64,000 nucleotides of DNA from Paenibacillus lupini (GTDB lineage Bacteria > Bacillota > Bacilli > Paenibacillales > Paenibacillaceae). The DNA lies in NCBI RefSeq assembly GCF_011761355.1, contig NZ_JAASRW010000005.1:124001-188000 (forward strand), given 5' to 3'. The notes below the pieces were generated by a model. It searched no databases, was not told the DNA's origin, and saw nothing but the letters and a program-made list of their open reading frames with translations. This document shows positions 46,161-55,433 of this stretch, piece by piece (within the stretch, counting starts at the first letter, position 1; each line of letters opens with the position of its first letter). Position numbers and translations under genes: made by a program.

Positions 46161-48062
46161 GTGAGACAGGGGATGGGATTAGCAGCAATCAGACATTGGT
46201 TATTGGGGATACGTACATTTACATTAAAGCTTTCGCTCCAAGTCAAATTGATTCTGTCATTTGTATTCGTTATCTTTATACCGGTTGTTCTATTTTCCTG
46301 GTATACACTTGATGAAGAGTCCGCTAAGGCAATGAAAGAATTGAAGAAGAATAGCGAGAATGTGCTGGCGGTCGAGAAGATAAATATTGAGAATAACATT
46401 GAGCTGATGGGATGGACCGGTCAACTTGCGTTATCCAATCGGGAAATGAACAATTATCTACAAATTGAACAACTTCAGGATGCAGCGCGTGTTCTTTACA
46501 TTAAGAAAGATGTGGTCAACAGCTTTCAATATTTTCTGTTCAACAATCCACGAATTACGAATGTCCGGTTGTTCACGGACAATCAGTATGTGTATGAGAT
46601 TTGGCCAGTCATCCTACAGGAATCTCGTATACAGGACAAGCCTTGGCATGATGCGGTGATGAAGCAGGACGGTTTGCCCTGGTGGGAGATACAGGAGAGC
46701 GTTGGCCTCACTGGAGTGCCATCTGAACAATCGCCCAACGAGCCCTTCATGACGTACTTGCAGGAATTCAAATATCCGGACAACAGAACACATAACGGAA
46801 TTTTAGAGATTTCAATGAAACTGTCGGACTTTTTCTCTCAAACGTTCAGTAGTGTGCAGGACATGAACTCCCAGCTGATTGTAGTAGCAAGGAGCGGACA
46901 AGTTTTTAGCTTGAAGGCTTCGCCTGTGTTTGAGCAACACAGCGCGGAGGAATTGATGAATAACGTGAAGCTGACGAATAATCCAGAATACGAGACGGTA
47001 CAGCTAAAGGTTAACGGACATTCCTACTTGGCATTTCAGAGCTACATTCCATCTATCGACGTACATCTGGTCAATATGGTTAGTCTTGCGGACACGAAGG
47101 AAGGCATTAACCATTCGAGAGTTCGTTATATTGTGCTCATTTCGTTATTAGTGGCCTTTCTCGTACTGCTGTCTTACTCGATGCAGGCTATGATTTTACG
47201 CAGGCTTAAGGTGTTAAGAGAATCGATACAACAGGTGAGAAGCGGTAACTTCAACGTCGAGCTGCCGCCAATTACTGGTACTGATGAGGTAGGAGAGCTG
47301 GGCTTGCACTACAGTAGGCTCATTCTGAAGATTAACGAGCTCATTCAAGAACAGGCAACTAGGCAAGCGGCAGGCAAAGAAGCCGAGCTTCGGGCGCTAA
47401 AGAACCAAATAGATTCCCATTTCCTCTACAATACGCTGGAGAACGTCAAGATGCTGGCGGAGATTGAAGGGCAGTACCTTATATCGGATATAATGACCTC
47501 GTTAGGCGGTATGATGCGGTATTCGATGGAATGGAAACGGGAACATGTGCTGCTCAGCGATGAGATTCAGCAAGTCAAGAATTATGTATCTGTTATGAAT
47601 ATCCGTTATGATGGAAGACTTGATCTAAGGTTGTCGATTGCATCGGAATGCCTTGAGCAGGAATCGCTCAAAATGTCACTGCAGCCGGCAGTCGAGAATG
47701 CAATTAAACATGGGATGAGCCGCATGCATTCCAGTGATGGAAATCTTGTCATTACAATCTCTGCCGTCCGGCGTGATCAAGCTTGTGTCATAGAGATTAC
47801 GGACAGTGGCTGCGGCATACCGGAAGAGAAACTAGGCTTATTGAATCGAATGCTTCGAATGGAAGACTCCGCTTACCAGGATGTCCGGCAATTATTCGTT
47901 CGCAAGCATAATCAGGACAGCAATGGGATTGGTCTGCGTAATGTGGACCAACGCTTAGTGATGAGCTATGGGACAGAATATGGGATTCAGATTGAGAGTC
48001 AGGAAGGAAGCTATACACGCATAATCATGACTTTACCGTATCGGGTCATGGAGGGAGATTAG
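46161..48062 (+). CDS. Sensor histidine kinase, YesM type
   Basis: Two membrane helices (VKLILSFVFVIFIPVVLFSWY and IVLISLLVAFLVLLSYSM) flank a large extracellular domain. HAMP, the phospho-acceptor box QIDSHFLYNTLENVKM and an ATPase domain (QPAVENAIKHG, DSGCGIPEEK, GIGLRNVDQR) follow. Its 633 residues are standard. It starts at GTG 46161, 23 bp after the binding-protein gene. It likely senses the ligand of that lipoprotein and signals to the next gene. Confidence 0.93.
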   Translation: MRQGMGLAAIRHWLLGIRTFTLKLSLQVKLILSFVFVIFIPVVLFSWYTLDEESAKAMKELKKNSENVLAVEKINIENNIELMGWTGQLALSNREMNNYLQIEQLQDAARVLYIKKDVVNSFQYFLFNNPRITNVRLFTDNQYVYEIWPVILQESRIQDKPWHDAVMKQDGLPWWEIQESVGLTGVPSEQSPNEPFMTYLQEFKYPDNRTHNGILEISMKLSDFFSQTFSSVQDMNSQLIVVARSGQVFSLKASPVFEQHSAEELMNNVKLTNNPEYETVQLKVNGHSYLAFQSYIPSIDVHLVNMVSLADTKEGINHSRVRYIVLISLLVAFLVLLSYSMQAMILRRLKVLRESIQQVRSGNFNVELPPITGTDEVGELGLHYSRLILKINELIQEQATRQAAGKEAELRALKNQIDSHFLYNTLENVKMLAEIEGQYLISDIMTSLGGMMRYSMEWKREHVLLSDEIQQVKNYVSVMNIRYDGRLDLRLSIASECLEQESLKMSLQPAVENAIKHGMSRMHSSDGNLVITISAVRRDQACVIEITDSGCGIPEEKLGLLNRMLRMEDSAYQDVRQLFVRKHNQDSNGIGLRNVDQRLVMSYGTEYGIQIESQEGSYTRIIMTLPYRVMEGD

Positions 48063-48070
48063 AAGCATTT

Positions 48071-49627
48071 ATGATTAGCTTGCTGATCGTCGACGACGAG
48101 AAGATCATTCGAAGGGGCTTGGAATCGGTAATTGAGAGGCAGTTTCCTAATCTGTTCAACTACCGATTTGCAGAGAATGGACAAGAGGCACTGGAGCTGC
48201 TTAGCCAGGAGCCTGCAGATATAATGTTCACAGATATAAGAATGCCAATTATGGATGGGATCGAACTACTCGAGCAACTGCAAGAGCATTCCGTAAGGCC
48301 CGAGATTGTACTGCTGTCTGGCTATAATCAGTTTGTATATGCTCAGAAAGCGATTCGTTATGCCGTGAAGGATTATCTCGTGAAGCCTGTGATACGGGAG
48401 GAGTTGTTTGCCGTCCTGGAGCGAATGATGCATGACATAAGGACGAGAGAAGAGCTAGCAGACACGGCAGCCGAAGATGCCAGCTTTGTTGCTTCCGAGC
48501 TAATTACTCAGCATTTGACTCAGAAGGATATTGGTGATGCGGTAACACAGAATAAGCTGAAGCAGGCCGGCTTTAGCTTATTGGATGATAGATATACGCT
48601 GGGCTTTCTTACGCGGCGCGGTGGAGGATCAGAGCCTAGCAGTATGGATGCTGCTTCTTTCAGGAATCAAATCGCTGAGTTGTTACAAGAGGATACGGAT
48701 TGGATGCTCACCCGTGATGGAGAAGGCGGAACGATTATGATCGTACGAGATCCGGTTATGTTCTACCAGCTATCGGAACGGTGGGGGGTCAGTGTATATG
48801 ATTCGCAGCTGCGAATCGCGATCAGCAAGTCTGTTCAAGGGATAGAGCAGATAAGGTGGGCATACAGCCAAGCGAAGCAAACCTTGAAATACAGTATTGT
48901 GCTTCCTGAACTCCATGTGTTGGACTACACCAGCATAAATGAGCGCAATGAGCGGCATGTCGTTCCTGTTGAGTCCATTCAAAGAATATTGAATCTCATG
49001 GGAATGGGACGCGGTGATGAAATCAAACAACTTCTCGCTCAAATCCTCGATATTCGCATTATTAGAAGCAGTGAGATCGGTTATCTGGAACGTATTAGCC
49101 AACTGCTCAACGAAGAGCTGTTCGACAAGTTGTTCCGCATCTACGGGCATAAGATACTTGGCCTTTTAAGGACGTACGCCTGTGTTGGTCACATCGGAAA
49201 CTTCGAGCGGTTTGAAGACTATTACATAGCTGTCGAGCAGCTTCTCGATAGTCTGGATAGGTTCATCCAAGATCGGAGAGAGCAAGTTCCGACGGAACAA
49301 AACACGATGCAAAAAGTGCTCACCTACTTGCAGACGCATTATGCCGACGATTTGAACATGGCGGTCGTGTCCAACCATTTCTCACTTAATTACTCGTATT
49401 TCAGCCATGCCTTCCAAGAATATAGCGGTGAGAATTTCTCGAACTATGTTCGCCGGTTAAGACTGGACAAGGCGAAGGAGCTGTTGGTGCACTCCGATTT
49501 GAAGGTGTACGAAATCAGTGATCAGGTTGGATTCGAGAATGTGAAGCATTTTACGAGAATATTCAAGGATACCGTAGGCATCACAGCGCTGGAATTCCGA
49601 AGCCAGCGAAGGCGGTTTGAAACTTAA
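48071..49627 (+). CDS. Response regulator, full-length YesN type
   Basis: REC domain with LLIVDDEKIIRRG, the phospho-acceptor Asp in DIMFTDIRMPIMDG and Lys in YLVKPVIREE. A middle region of about 300 residues follows, and the C-terminal AraC-type double helix-turn-helix (LNMAVVSNHFSLNYSYFSHAFQEYSG, GFENVKHFTRIFKDTVG). At 518 residues it is the classic YesN length, in contrast to the short 246-residue version at 19541. Start ATG 48071 lies eight bases after the kinase stop. Confidence 0.93.
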   Translation: MISLLIVDDEKIIRRGLESVIERQFPNLFNYRFAENGQEALELLSQEPADIMFTDIRMPIMDGIELLEQLQEHSVRPEIVLLSGYNQFVYAQKAIRYAVKDYLVKPVIREELFAVLERMMHDIRTREELADTAAEDASFVASELITQHLTQKDIGDAVTQNKLKQAGFSLLDDRYTLGFLTRRGGGSEPSSMDAASFRNQIAELLQEDTDWMLTRDGEGGTIMIVRDPVMFYQLSERWGVSVYDSQLRIAISKSVQGIEQIRWAYSQAKQTLKYSIVLPELHVLDYTSINERNERHVVPVESIQRILNLMGMGRGDEIKQLLAQILDIRIIRSSEIGYLERISQLLNEELFDKLFRIYGHKILGLLRTYACVGHIGNFERFEDYYIAVEQLLDSLDRFIQDRREQVPTEQNTMQKVLTYLQTHYADDLNMAVVSNHFSLNYSYFSHAFQEYSGENFSNYVRRLRLDKAKELLVHSDLKVYEISDQVGFENVKHFTRIFKDTVGITALEFRSQRRRFET

Positions 49628-49635
49628 CAAACAAA

Positions 49636-49682
49636 TGACCCACAAGAGAGTCACCTTCTTAAGGTGTCATTCTTATGGGTCA
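49636..49682 (+). terminator. Terminator of the two-component operon
   Basis: TGACCCA-AAGA pairs with TCTT-TGGGTCA, with an inner TCACCTT/AAGGTG hairpin. It starts nine bases after the response-regulator stop and is followed by CATTTTAC. Confidence 0.65.
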
Positions 49683-49776
49683 CATTTTACACATTTATTA
49701 ACATTCCTCTATAATCCTTATGAAAAGCCTCGAAGGCGCTCTATATGAAGGAACTGATGATTCCGTGACTATTCAT

Positions 49777-50616
49777 TTATTTGTTATTAAGGAAGTGAAT
49801 TAAAGCGGTATTGAATTCTTCAGGGTGAGTCGCATTCAAACCATGAGGTCCACCTTCAATGACAACGAGTTGACTCCCCGCAACAGCTTCGTGGGAAAGT
49901 TGACCGCTTACCTCAAGTGTCACAATCGCATCGGAATCGCCATGGATAACAAGTAATGGGATATCAAATTTCGCCAAATCGTCACGGAAATCTGTTCGGC
50001 CAAAGGCATCAATACAATCCAGCGTCCCCTTTGGCGATGCATAAGAAGCGATATCAAGGTTGTAAGCACGGAAGGACTCGCTGACCAGATCGGTTCTATC
50101 CCCAGCTTTATAGAAATTGTGAGTGAAGCTGTCAAGGAAGGCGACACGATCCTTCTTCAAACCGTCTTGGAAGGCCTGAATGGTGGCCTCATCCAGACCG
50201 CCTTCCGGATGCTCGTCAGATTTATAAAAGAACGGAGGAACCGCTGCAGCGAGCACGGCTTTTTTGACACGGCTTGTTCCGTATGTGCCAATGTAACGGG
50301 CAACCTCCCCGCCACCCATCGAAAATCCGACCAGTGTTACATCCTTAAGGTCTAGATGTTTAATTAGCTTATGGAGATCCGTCGCAAATGTATCATAGTC
50401 GTAACCATTCCACGGTTGGGAGGATTGTCCGAATCCGCGGCGGTCATAGGTAATTACGCGGTAACCTGCTTCGATGAGGGCTGGAACTTGCCCTTCCCAC
50501 GAGCGCCCGCTCAGTGGCCAGCCATGAATTAATATCACTGGTTTGCCTGCACCAAGATCCTCAAAGTACAATTCAATGGGTTGTCCGTTTTCTGTTCCAA
50601 CTGTTAATTTAGCCAT
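49777..50616 (-). CDS. Alpha/beta hydrolase (non-heme chloroperoxidase-like)
   Basis: An alpha/beta hydrolase of the cofactor-free haloperoxidase/esterase group: PVILIHGWPLSGRSWEGQVP, nucleophile elbow VGFSMGGGE (Ser near 98), Asp in IHGDSDAIVT and His in GGPHGLNATH. Its 279 residues are typical. It is the second gene of a minus-strand pair with the isochorismatase-fold gene 33 bp upstream. Such pairs are common near oxidative or electrophile stress genes; the physiological substrate is unknown. Confidence 0.92.
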   Translation of the reverse strand: MAKLTVGTENGQPIELYFEDLGAGKPVILIHGWPLSGRSWEGQVPALIEAGYRVITYDRRGFGQSSQPWNGYDYDTFATDLHKLIKHLDLKDVTLVGFSMGGGEVARYIGTYGTSRVKKAVLAAAVPPFFYKSDEHPEGGLDEATIQAFQDGLKKDRVAFLDSFTHNFYKAGDRTDLVSESFRAYNLDIASYASPKGTLDCIDAFGRTDFRDDLAKFDIPLLVIHGDSDAIVTLEVSGQLSHEAVAGSQLVVIEGGPHGLNATHPEEFNTALIHFLNNK

Positions 50617-50649
50617 GCTTCATCATTCACTCCTCTGATAATTGTCTCT

Positions 50650-51288
50650 CTATCCCCCGTGGCCGCCAAACATCGCTTGGGCATAAACAAGACCCGCGCC
50701 ATAGGCACCACCATGCTGCATAGCAATCTCCAAGACTGCGTCATACGTTTCTTGATGTGCCCAATCCCGTTGATACTCAAGAAGAACAGACATCCAAGTA
50801 ACGGGAATTGCTCCCGCTTGTATCATGCGTTGCACGGCTATGTCATGTGCCTCCGTAGTAGTCCCGCCTGAAGCATCCGTTACAATGTATACTTCATATC
50901 CATCTTTAATGGCTGAAACTGTAGGAAAAGCAAGGCAAACTTCCGTCCAAAGTGCAGCCATGATCAGCTTTTTACGGCCTGTTTTCTTCACTGCTGCTAA
51001 GAAATTTTCATCTTCCCAAGAATTCATAGTTGTACGGTCAATTGGCTTCTGCTCTGGAAATACCTCTTGAATTTGCGGATGAAGCGGGCCTGAAAATGAT
51101 TCCGCTGCTACAGTTGTAAGAATGACAGGCGCCTTGAAAACTTTGGCCGTCTTGGCCAATCCAACCGTATTGTTAATGATGGTTTGACGATCAGCACTTT
51201 GAACACCAAAGAGCATTTGTGGCTGGTGGTCTACAAGAATAATTGCAGAGTTATCAGACGTTAGCAAATCTGTTTTCGCGTTAAACAT
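50650..51288 (-). CDS. Cytosolic isochorismatase-fold hydrolase (YcaC-like)
   Basis: The catalytic Asp lies in IILVDHQPQM, a Lys in RKKLIMAALWTEVC and the Cys in TEVCLAFPTVSAIKDGYEV, so the Asp-Lys-Cys triad is complete. The 212-residue protein is closely related to the exported one at 40575, which has a leader and differs at the residues after the Cys. The ribosome site is weak. An AT-rich region with TATAG repeats lies upstream (51397-51450), resembling the other two motif sites in the window. Confidence 0.92.
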   Translation of the reverse strand: MFNAKTDLLTSDNSAIILVDHQPQMLFGVQSADRQTIINNTVGLAKTAKVFKAPVILTTVAAESFSGPLHPQIQEVFPEQKPIDRTTMNSWEDENFLAAVKKTGRKKLIMAALWTEVCLAFPTVSAIKDGYEVYIVTDASGGTTTEAHDIAVQRMIQAGAIPVTWMSVLLEYQRDWAHQETYDAVLEIAMQHGGAYGAGLVYAQAMFGGHGG

Positions 51289-51396
51289 ACTAAAATCCCT
51301 ACCTTTTCCGGATATGATTACAACAGTTCAATAAATTGGAAATCCTGCTGCATGTACTCAGTCTATTGAAATGTAACCGTGCAAACAATTCTCAGT

Positions 51397-51450
51397 TTTC
51401 TATATGTTTCATAGGGAAAAGCTATATATATCAAAAGTTCTATAAATGAT
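51397..51450 (-). promoter_or_regulatory. TATAG-type motif before the isochorismatase/hydrolase operon
   Basis: Read on the minus strand, CTATGAAACATATAGAAAAC resembles CTATAGAAAGTATAGAAAA at 40268 and CTATACAAGTATAGAAAAA at 59777. The three sites lie before genes of similar predicted role. A further TTATAG lies nearby. The match is by eye and includes short gaps. Confidence 0.35.
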
Positions 51451-51583
51451 ATCCATAAGTAAATCCTATGATTGTTATAGAGAAAGCCTTATTGCTAGTC
51501 AAAATGTTGACTCTTAGACTTAAGAACAGCAGGCATCTAGTAGGAACATAAAAATGATAAGAATTGAGGGAGGAGAGATAAGT

Positions 51584-51772
51584 ATGGGTTCTATGGGTTT
51601 TGTGGGTTCTATGGCTCTGGCTCTTGCTGCAGGTATTGTAATTGGCGTTATTTTTCAATCGCTTAAGATCCCTTCGCCAGCACCGCCTTTTTTGGGACTA
51701 CTTGGTCTTGCTGGTATGTTCTTGGGTCAGAGGTTGATACCCTGGATACAGCAATTGGTAAACAACAAATAA
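51584..51772 (+). CDS. XapX-domain small membrane protein
   Basis: A DUF1427/XapX protein of 62 residues with two membrane helices: ALAAGIVIGVIFQSLKIPSPAPP then FLGLLGLAGMFLGQRL. The KIPSPAPP turn between the helices is the family signature. ATG 51584 is preceded by GGAGGAGA. Its stop lies 24 bp before the amidohydrolase gene, so they form an operon. XapX proteins often sit with amidohydrolase or hydrolase genes, but their role is unknown. Confidence 0.85.
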   Translation: MGSMGFVGSMALALAAGIVIGVIFQSLKIPSPAPPFLGLLGLAGMFLGQRLIPWIQQLVNNK

Positions 51773-51796
51773 ATAATCTAAAGGGAGAGTAGAGTC

Positions 51797-53626
51797 ATGT
51801 CTAAGAAAACAATAGATGTTGAAGCCAATTTGGTCATTCACAATGCCGGTATAGTAACGATGGATGATTCAAATCCTACAGCAACAGCAGTTGCAATTAA
51901 GGATGGTCAATTCCTAGCTGTTGGAGATGATGCCGAAATCATGAAATATGTTGGATCATCGACTCAGGTTGTGAACGCAAATAAACGAATGTTAATACCA
52001 GGCTTGAACGATTCCCATATTCATCTCATTCGAGGTGGTCTTAATTATAATCTCGAGCTTCGTTGGGATGGAGTGCCGTCCGTAGCGGATGCATTGCGAA
52101 TGTTGAAGAAACAAGTGGATCGTACACCAGCTCCTCATTGGGTCCGTGTTGTAGGCGGCTGGACAGAGTTCCAATTCATTGAACGCCGTATGCCCACTCT
52201 AGATGAAATTAATCGAATTGCACCAGACACACCCGTTTTTATCCTCAATCTTTACCGTCAAGCTTTTCTGAACAAAGCTGCCTTGCGAGTAATTGGCTAT
52301 ACAAAAGATACGCCGAACCCGCCAGGCGGAGAGATCCAAAGGGATAGTAAAGGTAATCCAACAGGAATGCTCATCGCAAGGCCTAATGCTACGATTTTGT
52401 ATGCGACTTTAGCTAAAGGGCCAAAGCTCTCATACGAGGACCAATTAAACTCAACTCGACTATTTATGAGGGAATTGAATCGATTTGGAGTCACAAGCGT
52501 TATTGACGCCGGTGGGGGCTTTCAGAACTATCCCGATGATTATCAGGTGTTTGACGAACTTGATAAACGTGAAGAAATTACGGTTCGCACGGCGTACAAT
52601 TTATTCACGCAGCATCCCAAGAATGAATTGAGTGACTTTAAAGCATGGACCGCTTCATCGCAGCCGTACACGGGCAGTTCCTATTATCGTCATAACGGTG
52701 CCGGTGAAATGCTTGTCTATAGTGCAGCAGACTTTGAAGATTTTGTAGAGCCTCGTCCAGAACTCCCGGCTGTACTTGAAGATGAACTATTTGAAGTTTC
52801 TAGGCACCTCGTTGAACAACGCTGGCCATTTCGTCTTCATGCAACCTATGGAGAGTCAATTACACGCTTCCTTGATGTATTTGAGCGCGTGAATAAAGAA
52901 GTGCCTTTCAAAGATCTGCGCTGGATTCTGGATCATGCCGAAACCATTCATGAGAAGGATTTGGAGCGGGTTGTGGAATTAGGCGGCTCGATCGCCGTTC
53001 AAAGCCGAATGGCTTTTCAAGGCGAGTATTTCGTCGAAAGATATGGCGCCAAAGCAGCAGAAAATGCTCCTCCGATAACCAAAATGCTTCAGCATGGATT
53101 GCGTGTCGGGGTAGGGACAGATGCGACAAGAGTAGCCAGTTATAATCCGTGGGTTGCCTTATACTGGTTAGTAACGGGTAAGACGTTAGGCGGGTTAAGC
53201 CTGTACCCTGAATCTAATCGCGTAGAGAGGCATGAAGCACTTCGCATGTATACGGCGGGGAATGCATGGTTTTCCAAAGAGGAAGATGTCAAAGGGCAAA
53301 TTAAAGAGGGCCATTATGCTGATTTTTCGATTCTTTCCGATAATTTCTTACTTGTCCCCGAAGAAGCAATTAAAAAAATTGAATCGGTCTTCACGGTTGT
53401 AGGAGGCAAGATTGTCTACGGCACCAGCGAGTTTGAGTCTTTGTCGCCTCCAGCTCCGAAAGCCAGTCCTGACTGGTCTCCGCATAATGTCTTTGGCGGC
53501 TATTACAAGGAACCGCAATATGGAGGCGGATCAGGTGCCCATGCACCTAGTCAGGTCCATCTTCATCATAAGTGTAACCATCATCATGGCAGCGGTTTCT
53601 GTGACCTGGATTGCTTCGTCTTCTAA
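51797..53626 (+). CDS. Metal-dependent amidohydrolase (YtcJ-like) with His/Cys tail
   Basis: An amidohydrolase-3 family enzyme: the N-terminal composite domain and metal motif HIHLIRGG (LNDSHIHL near residue 74) are clear, and the barrel continues through DHAETIHEKDLERVV and GVGTDATRVASYNPW. The closing 25 residues are unusual: HAPSQVHLHHKCNHHHGSG then FCDLDCFVF. They hold at least six His and three Cys, like a metal store or delivery tail. The 609-residue length is otherwise normal. The substrate is unknown; relatives hydrolyse amides or formamides. Confidence 0.9.
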   Translation: MSKKTIDVEANLVIHNAGIVTMDDSNPTATAVAIKDGQFLAVGDDAEIMKYVGSSTQVVNANKRMLIPGLNDSHIHLIRGGLNYNLELRWDGVPSVADALRMLKKQVDRTPAPHWVRVVGGWTEFQFIERRMPTLDEINRIAPDTPVFILNLYRQAFLNKAALRVIGYTKDTPNPPGGEIQRDSKGNPTGMLIARPNATILYATLAKGPKLSYEDQLNSTRLFMRELNRFGVTSVIDAGGGFQNYPDDYQVFDELDKREEITVRTAYNLFTQHPKNELSDFKAWTASSQPYTGSSYYRHNGAGEMLVYSAADFEDFVEPRPELPAVLEDELFEVSRHLVEQRWPFRLHATYGESITRFLDVFERVNKEVPFKDLRWILDHAETIHEKDLERVVELGGSIAVQSRMAFQGEYFVERYGAKAAENAPPITKMLQHGLRVGVGTDATRVASYNPWVALYWLVTGKTLGGLSLYPESNRVERHEALRMYTAGNAWFSKEEDVKGQIKEGHYADFSILSDNFLLVPEEAIKKIESVFTVVGGKIVYGTSEFESLSPPAPKASPDWSPHNVFGGYYKEPQYGGGSGAHAPSQVHLHHKCNHHHGSGFCDLDCFVF

Positions 53627-53654
53627 AAATTATTAAGGCAGGTGAGAGTGTATC

Positions 53655-53849
53655 ATGTCCGATGTTACGATTAAAGTCAATGATAATGGACCATTAAGAA
53701 TAACAGGTAAAGTAGAGATGGTGGACGCGCTGGGTAACCGTTTCGAGACAAAAGAGAGCTTTATTCTTTGTCGGTGCGGATTATCAAGTCAGAAGCCTTT
53801 CTGTGATTTGACTCACAAAGGTAAATTTGAAAGCGCACCACGTGCTTGA
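53655..53849 (+). CDS. CDGSH-type iron-sulfur protein
   Basis: A 64-residue small protein with the [2Fe-2S] ligand set C-R-C and F-C-D-L-T-H (3 Cys, 1 His) in FILCRCGLSSQKPFCDLTHKGKFES. It may transfer electrons or clusters. It starts 28 bp after the amidohydrolase and is the third gene of the XapX-amidohydrolase-CDGSH operon; GGTGAGAG is a ribosome site. A strong terminator follows. Confidence 0.92.
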   Translation: MSDVTIKVNDNGPLRITGKVEMVDALGNRFETKESFILCRCGLSSQKPFCDLTHKGKFESAPRA

Positions 53850-53858
53850 TTGATAGAA

Positions 53859-53909
53859 AGGGCCGCCACATAAGTCATTAAACTGACTTTGGGGCGGCCT
53901 TATTTTAAT
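53859..53909 (+). terminator. Terminator of the CDGSH operon
   Basis: GGGCCGCC pairs with GGCGGCC, with AAGTCA/TGACTT pairs inside, and is followed by TTATTTTAATAA. It begins 10 bp after the CDGSH stop. The purF gene converges from the other side. Confidence 0.8.
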
Positions 53910-53954
53910 AAATGAATTAATCCCTCTAAAAACGGTTTCACCGTGATCCAGCTC

Positions 53955-55433
53955 CTAGCAGCTGCAACTTTTCTCCGAATTCGGGTCGACCGGCGTCGGA
54001 TAATCGTTATCGAAGCAAGCCATACACATGCCCCGATTGAATTTGCCGTCGTTGCCGCCGACCGCCTCGATAAAGCCTTCGTTGCTCAAGAAGTAGAGAG
54101 AATCCGCGTTGATCGCCAGACGGATTTCCTCCACGCTCTTCTGCGACGCGATCAGCTCCTTGCGGTCCGGCGTGTTGATGCCGTAGTAGCACGGGTTCTT
54201 GAACGGCGGCGACGTGATGTACACATGCACTTCCGTCGCGCCTGCTTCGCGAAGTAGGTTGACAATGCGCAGGGACGTCGTGCCGCGGACGATGGAGTCG
54301 TCGATCATGATGACGCGCTTGCCTTCCACCACTTTGCGGACTGCGGACAACTTCATCTTCACGCCCTTCTCGCGCAGCTCCTGAGAAGGCTGGATGAACG
54401 TCCGGCCCGTGTATTTGTTCTTAATCAGGCCAAGCTCATATGGAATCCCCGTCTGCTCAGCGTACCCGATCGCCGCGGAAATACTCGAATCCGGCACGCC
54501 GGTCACGATGTCCGCGTCGATGAACGCTTCAAGCGCCAACTGCCGCCCCATCCGTTTGCGCGCGGAGTGAAGGTTGATGCCATTGATGTCGCTGTCGGGA
54601 CGGGCAAAATAAATATACTCCATCGCGCAGGTCGCGCGGCGCTCCAACCGTTCGAAACGGTCGACGCGCAGGCCGTCCTTGTCGAGAATGAGCAGCTCGC
54701 CCGGCTGGACGTCGCGCTCATAGATGGCACCGACGGTATCCAGCGCGCAGGTCTCCGACGCAAACACATAACCGTCGCCCATGCGGCCCATAACGAGCGG
54801 ACGCAGGCCATGCGGATCGGAAGCGACTAGCAGTTTGTCGTTCGTCATGATAAGGAACGCGAATCCGCCGATAATGCGCTGCAGCGCGTCTTTCGCCGCG
54901 CTGACGAAATCCTTGTTCGAACGGGCGATCAGATGCGCGATGACTTCCGTATCGCTCGTCGTCTGGAAGATAGAGCCTTGGCTCTCCAGTTCCTTGCGGA
55001 TGGAAGGCGCGTTCACGATGTTGCCGTTCGTTGCTACGCCGAGGTCGCCGTCGCGGTATTTGAAGAGGAGTGGCTGCGCGTTCGCCAGTCTGCTCTCGCC
55101 TGCGGTCGAATACCGAACATGCCCGATGACGCGGTCGCCTGGCAAGCATTCAAGCGTAGCCTGGTCAAATACTTCTTTGACCAGGCCCATGTTGCGGTGG
55201 TAGGAAAACTTGCCGGTCGCGGACTCCACAGTTGCCATCCCAGCGCTCTCTTCGCCCCGGTGCTGCAGCGCGTGAAGGCCGTAGTAGCCGAGCGAGCAAG
55301 CATTCGGCACATTAAACACGCCGAACACCCCGCACTCCTCACGCAATTTATCGAAAATATCGTCACGACCGATCCCTTCGTTATAATGATCGCCAGTCCA
55401 CAGCTTCGGGAGCTGTTTTATTTCATCAGACAT
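53955..55433 (-). CDS. purF: Amidophosphoribosyltransferase (glutamine PRPP amidotransferase)
   Basis: First committed step of purine synthesis, PRPP plus glutamine to phosphoribosylamine. I chose ATG 55433 (MSDEIKQLPK), with GGAAGGA upstream. The catalytic Cys34 in REECGVFGVF follows a 33-residue propeptide, as in the Bacillus enzyme. All four Fe-S cysteines are present (TCAMEY, NPCYYGI, CMAC). The PRPP loop is VIMIDDSIVRGTTS. The 492-residue gene is much more GC-rich than its neighbours and is not in a pur operon, although its 5' end still overlaps a purL tail. It may be a second, transferred copy. Confidence 0.95.
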   Translation of the reverse strand: MSDEIKQLPKLWTGDHYNEGIGRDDIFDKLREECGVFGVFNVPNACSLGYYGLHALQHRGEESAGMATVESATGKFSYHRNMGLVKEVFDQATLECLPGDRVIGHVRYSTAGESRLANAQPLLFKYRDGDLGVATNGNIVNAPSIRKELESQGSIFQTTSDTEVIAHLIARSNKDFVSAAKDALQRIIGGFAFLIMTNDKLLVASDPHGLRPLVMGRMGDGYVFASETCALDTVGAIYERDVQPGELLILDKDGLRVDRFERLERRATCAMEYIYFARPDSDINGINLHSARKRMGRQLALEAFIDADIVTGVPDSSISAAIGYAEQTGIPYELGLIKNKYTGRTFIQPSQELREKGVKMKLSAVRKVVEGKRVIMIDDSIVRGTTSLRIVNLLREAGATEVHVYITSPPFKNPCYYGINTPDRKELIASQKSVEEIRLAINADSLYFLSNEGFIEAVGGNDGKFNRGMCMACFDNDYPTPVDPNSEKSCSC

